A stretch of DNA of 64,000 nt from CAVXHQ01 sp963761735. Lineage in GTDB: Bacteria > Pseudomonadota > Alphaproteobacteria > Rhodobacterales > Rhodobacteraceae. Within the stretch, counting starts at the first letter, position 1. The number at the start of each line of letters is the position of its first letter. The stretch lies in the NCBI GenBank assembly GCA_963761735.1, contig CAVXHQ010000006.1:124001-188000 (forward strand), in the 5' to 3' direction. The notes beneath the pieces were generated by a model. The model saw only the letters and a list, made by a program, of their open reading frames with translations. It made no database searches and was not told the origin of the DNA. Position numbers and translations under genes: made by a program. Below, one piece after another: positions 63,072 to 64,000 of the stretch.

Positions 63072-64000
63072 TCAATATCCCAGCGCGCGGTCGACGCGGT
63101 TCAGCAGAGGCTGCCCGGCCTCGGAACGGCGGATGTTTTCGGCAATCACCCGGCTCGCCGTCGCGGGGCGCGTCTCCGAGGCGATATGCGGCGTGACCGT
63201 CACCTTCGGATGCGTCCAGAACGGATGTGTCCTGGGCAAAGGCTCGATGCGGAACACGTCGAGCGTGGCGTGCCCCAGTGGCCCGGTATCGAGGGCCGCA
63301 AGAAGATCGTCTTCGTCGATCAGACCGCCCCGACCCGGGTTCAGCAACACCGCCCCCGGCGCGAGGAGGGCCAGTCGGCCGGCGTTCATCACACTTTCGG
63401 TCTGTTGCGTCAGCGGCAACAGCAACACCGCGATTTCGGCGCCGCTGAGGGCCGCCCGCAGGCCCGCGTCACCGGACAGGCACCGCAACCCGGGGATCGA
63501 TTTCGGTGTCCGGCTCCACCCGGTGACGTTGAAACCGATACCGGCCAGCGTCGTGGCACAGACCCGGCCAAGTGCGCCGAGCCCCAGAACGGTGACCGGC
63601 CGGTCTGCGGCCAGCGGCGGCACGACACCGCCACGCCATATGCCATCCTGCCCATTGATATGCGCATCGAGGCCGAGGTGGTGGCGCAAGGCATGACCCG
63701 CCACCCATTCCACCATCCCCCGCTCCAGCCCTGCGTCGACCATCCGCACCAGCGGCTGTGTCAGCGTCGCGTTGGTGACGATCGTCTCGACCCCCGCCCA
63801 CAGGCACAGTACCGCGCGTGTGCGGGTGTAGGGAGTGAAATCGCGCAGCGCGCCGTTCGGGGCATAAACGATATAGTCGACGTCCCCGGGGGCGTGGTCC
63901 TTCGATAGGTCCGCCGCGATCCCGACGCTTTGCAAGGCCGCCGTCAGCGGCGCGCGATAGGTTTCCCAGCGGCCTTCGGGGGCAGCGAACAGTACCTTGA
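63072..64000 (-). CDS. ghrA: glyoxylate/hydroxypyruvate reductase A-type dehydrogenase (partial)
   Basis: The frame extends past the right edge of the window (upstream residues VLFAAPEGRWETYRAPL are visible), so the N-terminus is missing. D-isomer 2-hydroxyacid dehydrogenase: cofactor motif LGLGALGRVCATTLAGIGF, Arg in LNPGRGGLID, Glu in FRIEPLP and catalytic His in VTPHIASETRP. Reduces glyoxylate or hydroxypyruvate with NAD(P)H. Confidence 0.87.
   Translation of the reverse strand, partial: KVLFAAPEGRWETYRAPLTAALQSVGIAADLSKDHAPGDVDYIVYAPNGALRDFTPYTRTRAVLCLWAGVETIVTNATLTQPLVRMVDAGLERGMVEWVAGHALRHHLGLDAHINGQDGIWRGGVVPPLAADRPVTVLGLGALGRVCATTLAGIGFNVTGWSRTPKSIPGLRCLSGDAGLRAALSGAEIAVLLLPLTQQTESVMNAGRLALLAPGAVLLNPGRGGLIDEDDLLAALDTGPLGHATLDVFRIEPLPRTHPFWTHPKVTVTPHIASETRPATASRVIAENIRRSEAGQPLLNRVDRALGY

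Overview
The window is high-GC DNA with the gene content of an alphaproteobacterium of the Rhodobacteraceae/Roseobacter type. This rests on the hydantoinase and CUT2 sugar-transport operons, RTX exoproteins, ectoine-degradation genes, KpsE/KpsT capsule export genes, GC-rich palindromic intergenic elements, and a DUF3489-DUF2924-serine recombinase cassette. No rRNA, CRISPR array, cas1 or cas2 is visible. All family calls come from reading the protein sequences; no database search was run.

Layout. (1) 1-5.7 kb: an accessory operon read leftward beside a tRNA-Thr gene. It holds a TGT/DpdA-like protein, a possible clamp-like protein, a coiled-coil protein and a small protein, joined by ATGA overlaps. 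An IS66 element (198-2588) with a perfect 8-bp target duplication splits the last gene. (2) 6.7-16.4 kb: divergent catabolic operons, GntR/FCD regulator-M24 peptidase-GAF protein against sugar-type binding protein-HyuA-HyuB-ABC ATPase-permease. (3) 16.9-22.5 kb: an RTX protein, a small secreted protein and an M10 metalloprotease with a nidogen-like domain and RTX repeats (frameshifted near its end). (4) 22.6-28.1 kb: IS481 remnants, an IS5-family element, a truncated GNAT gene and a full IS21 element. (5) 28.2-43.8 kb: a second large catabolic locus with ThuA-like protein, 3-hydroxyisobutyrate-dehydrogenase-like protein, CUT2 ABC transporter, HTH/solute-binding fusion regulator, SDR, M24 protein, E1 alpha/E1 beta/E2 of a 2-oxoacid dehydrogenase and a semialdehyde dehydrogenase. 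Most of these genes carry single-base +1 frameshifts. (6) 43.9-45.2 kb: IS21 and serine-recombinase debris. (7) 45.7-48.4 kb: ectoine-degradation genes doeD and doeA, then a decapitated M20 deacetylase cut by an IS66 fragment. (8) 48.8-50.0 kb: a C-terminal fragment that I read as Cas13a (type VI-A CRISPR effector), bounded by the IS66 fragment and by a second, nearly identical IS21 copy. (9) 53.2-56.0 kb: IS21 debris and the DUF3489/DUF2924/serine recombinase cassette, whose recombinase has a stop at codon 3. (10) 56.1-64 kb: apparently core genome with tRNA-Gln, a BON-MscS channel, kdsA, capsule export genes, a UDG-family protein, an SseB-domain protein and a hydroxyacid dehydrogenase running off the end.

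The strongest unusual signals are the Cas13a-like remnant and the TGT-like operon. Both lie in accessory DNA and both are broken by insertion sequences. The two IS21 copies lie in the same orientation and bracket about 22 kb, so this block could be lost or duplicated by recombination. The frameshifts at 28-45 kb are all +1, and removing one base restores each family-like protein; they may be assembly errors rather than decay.
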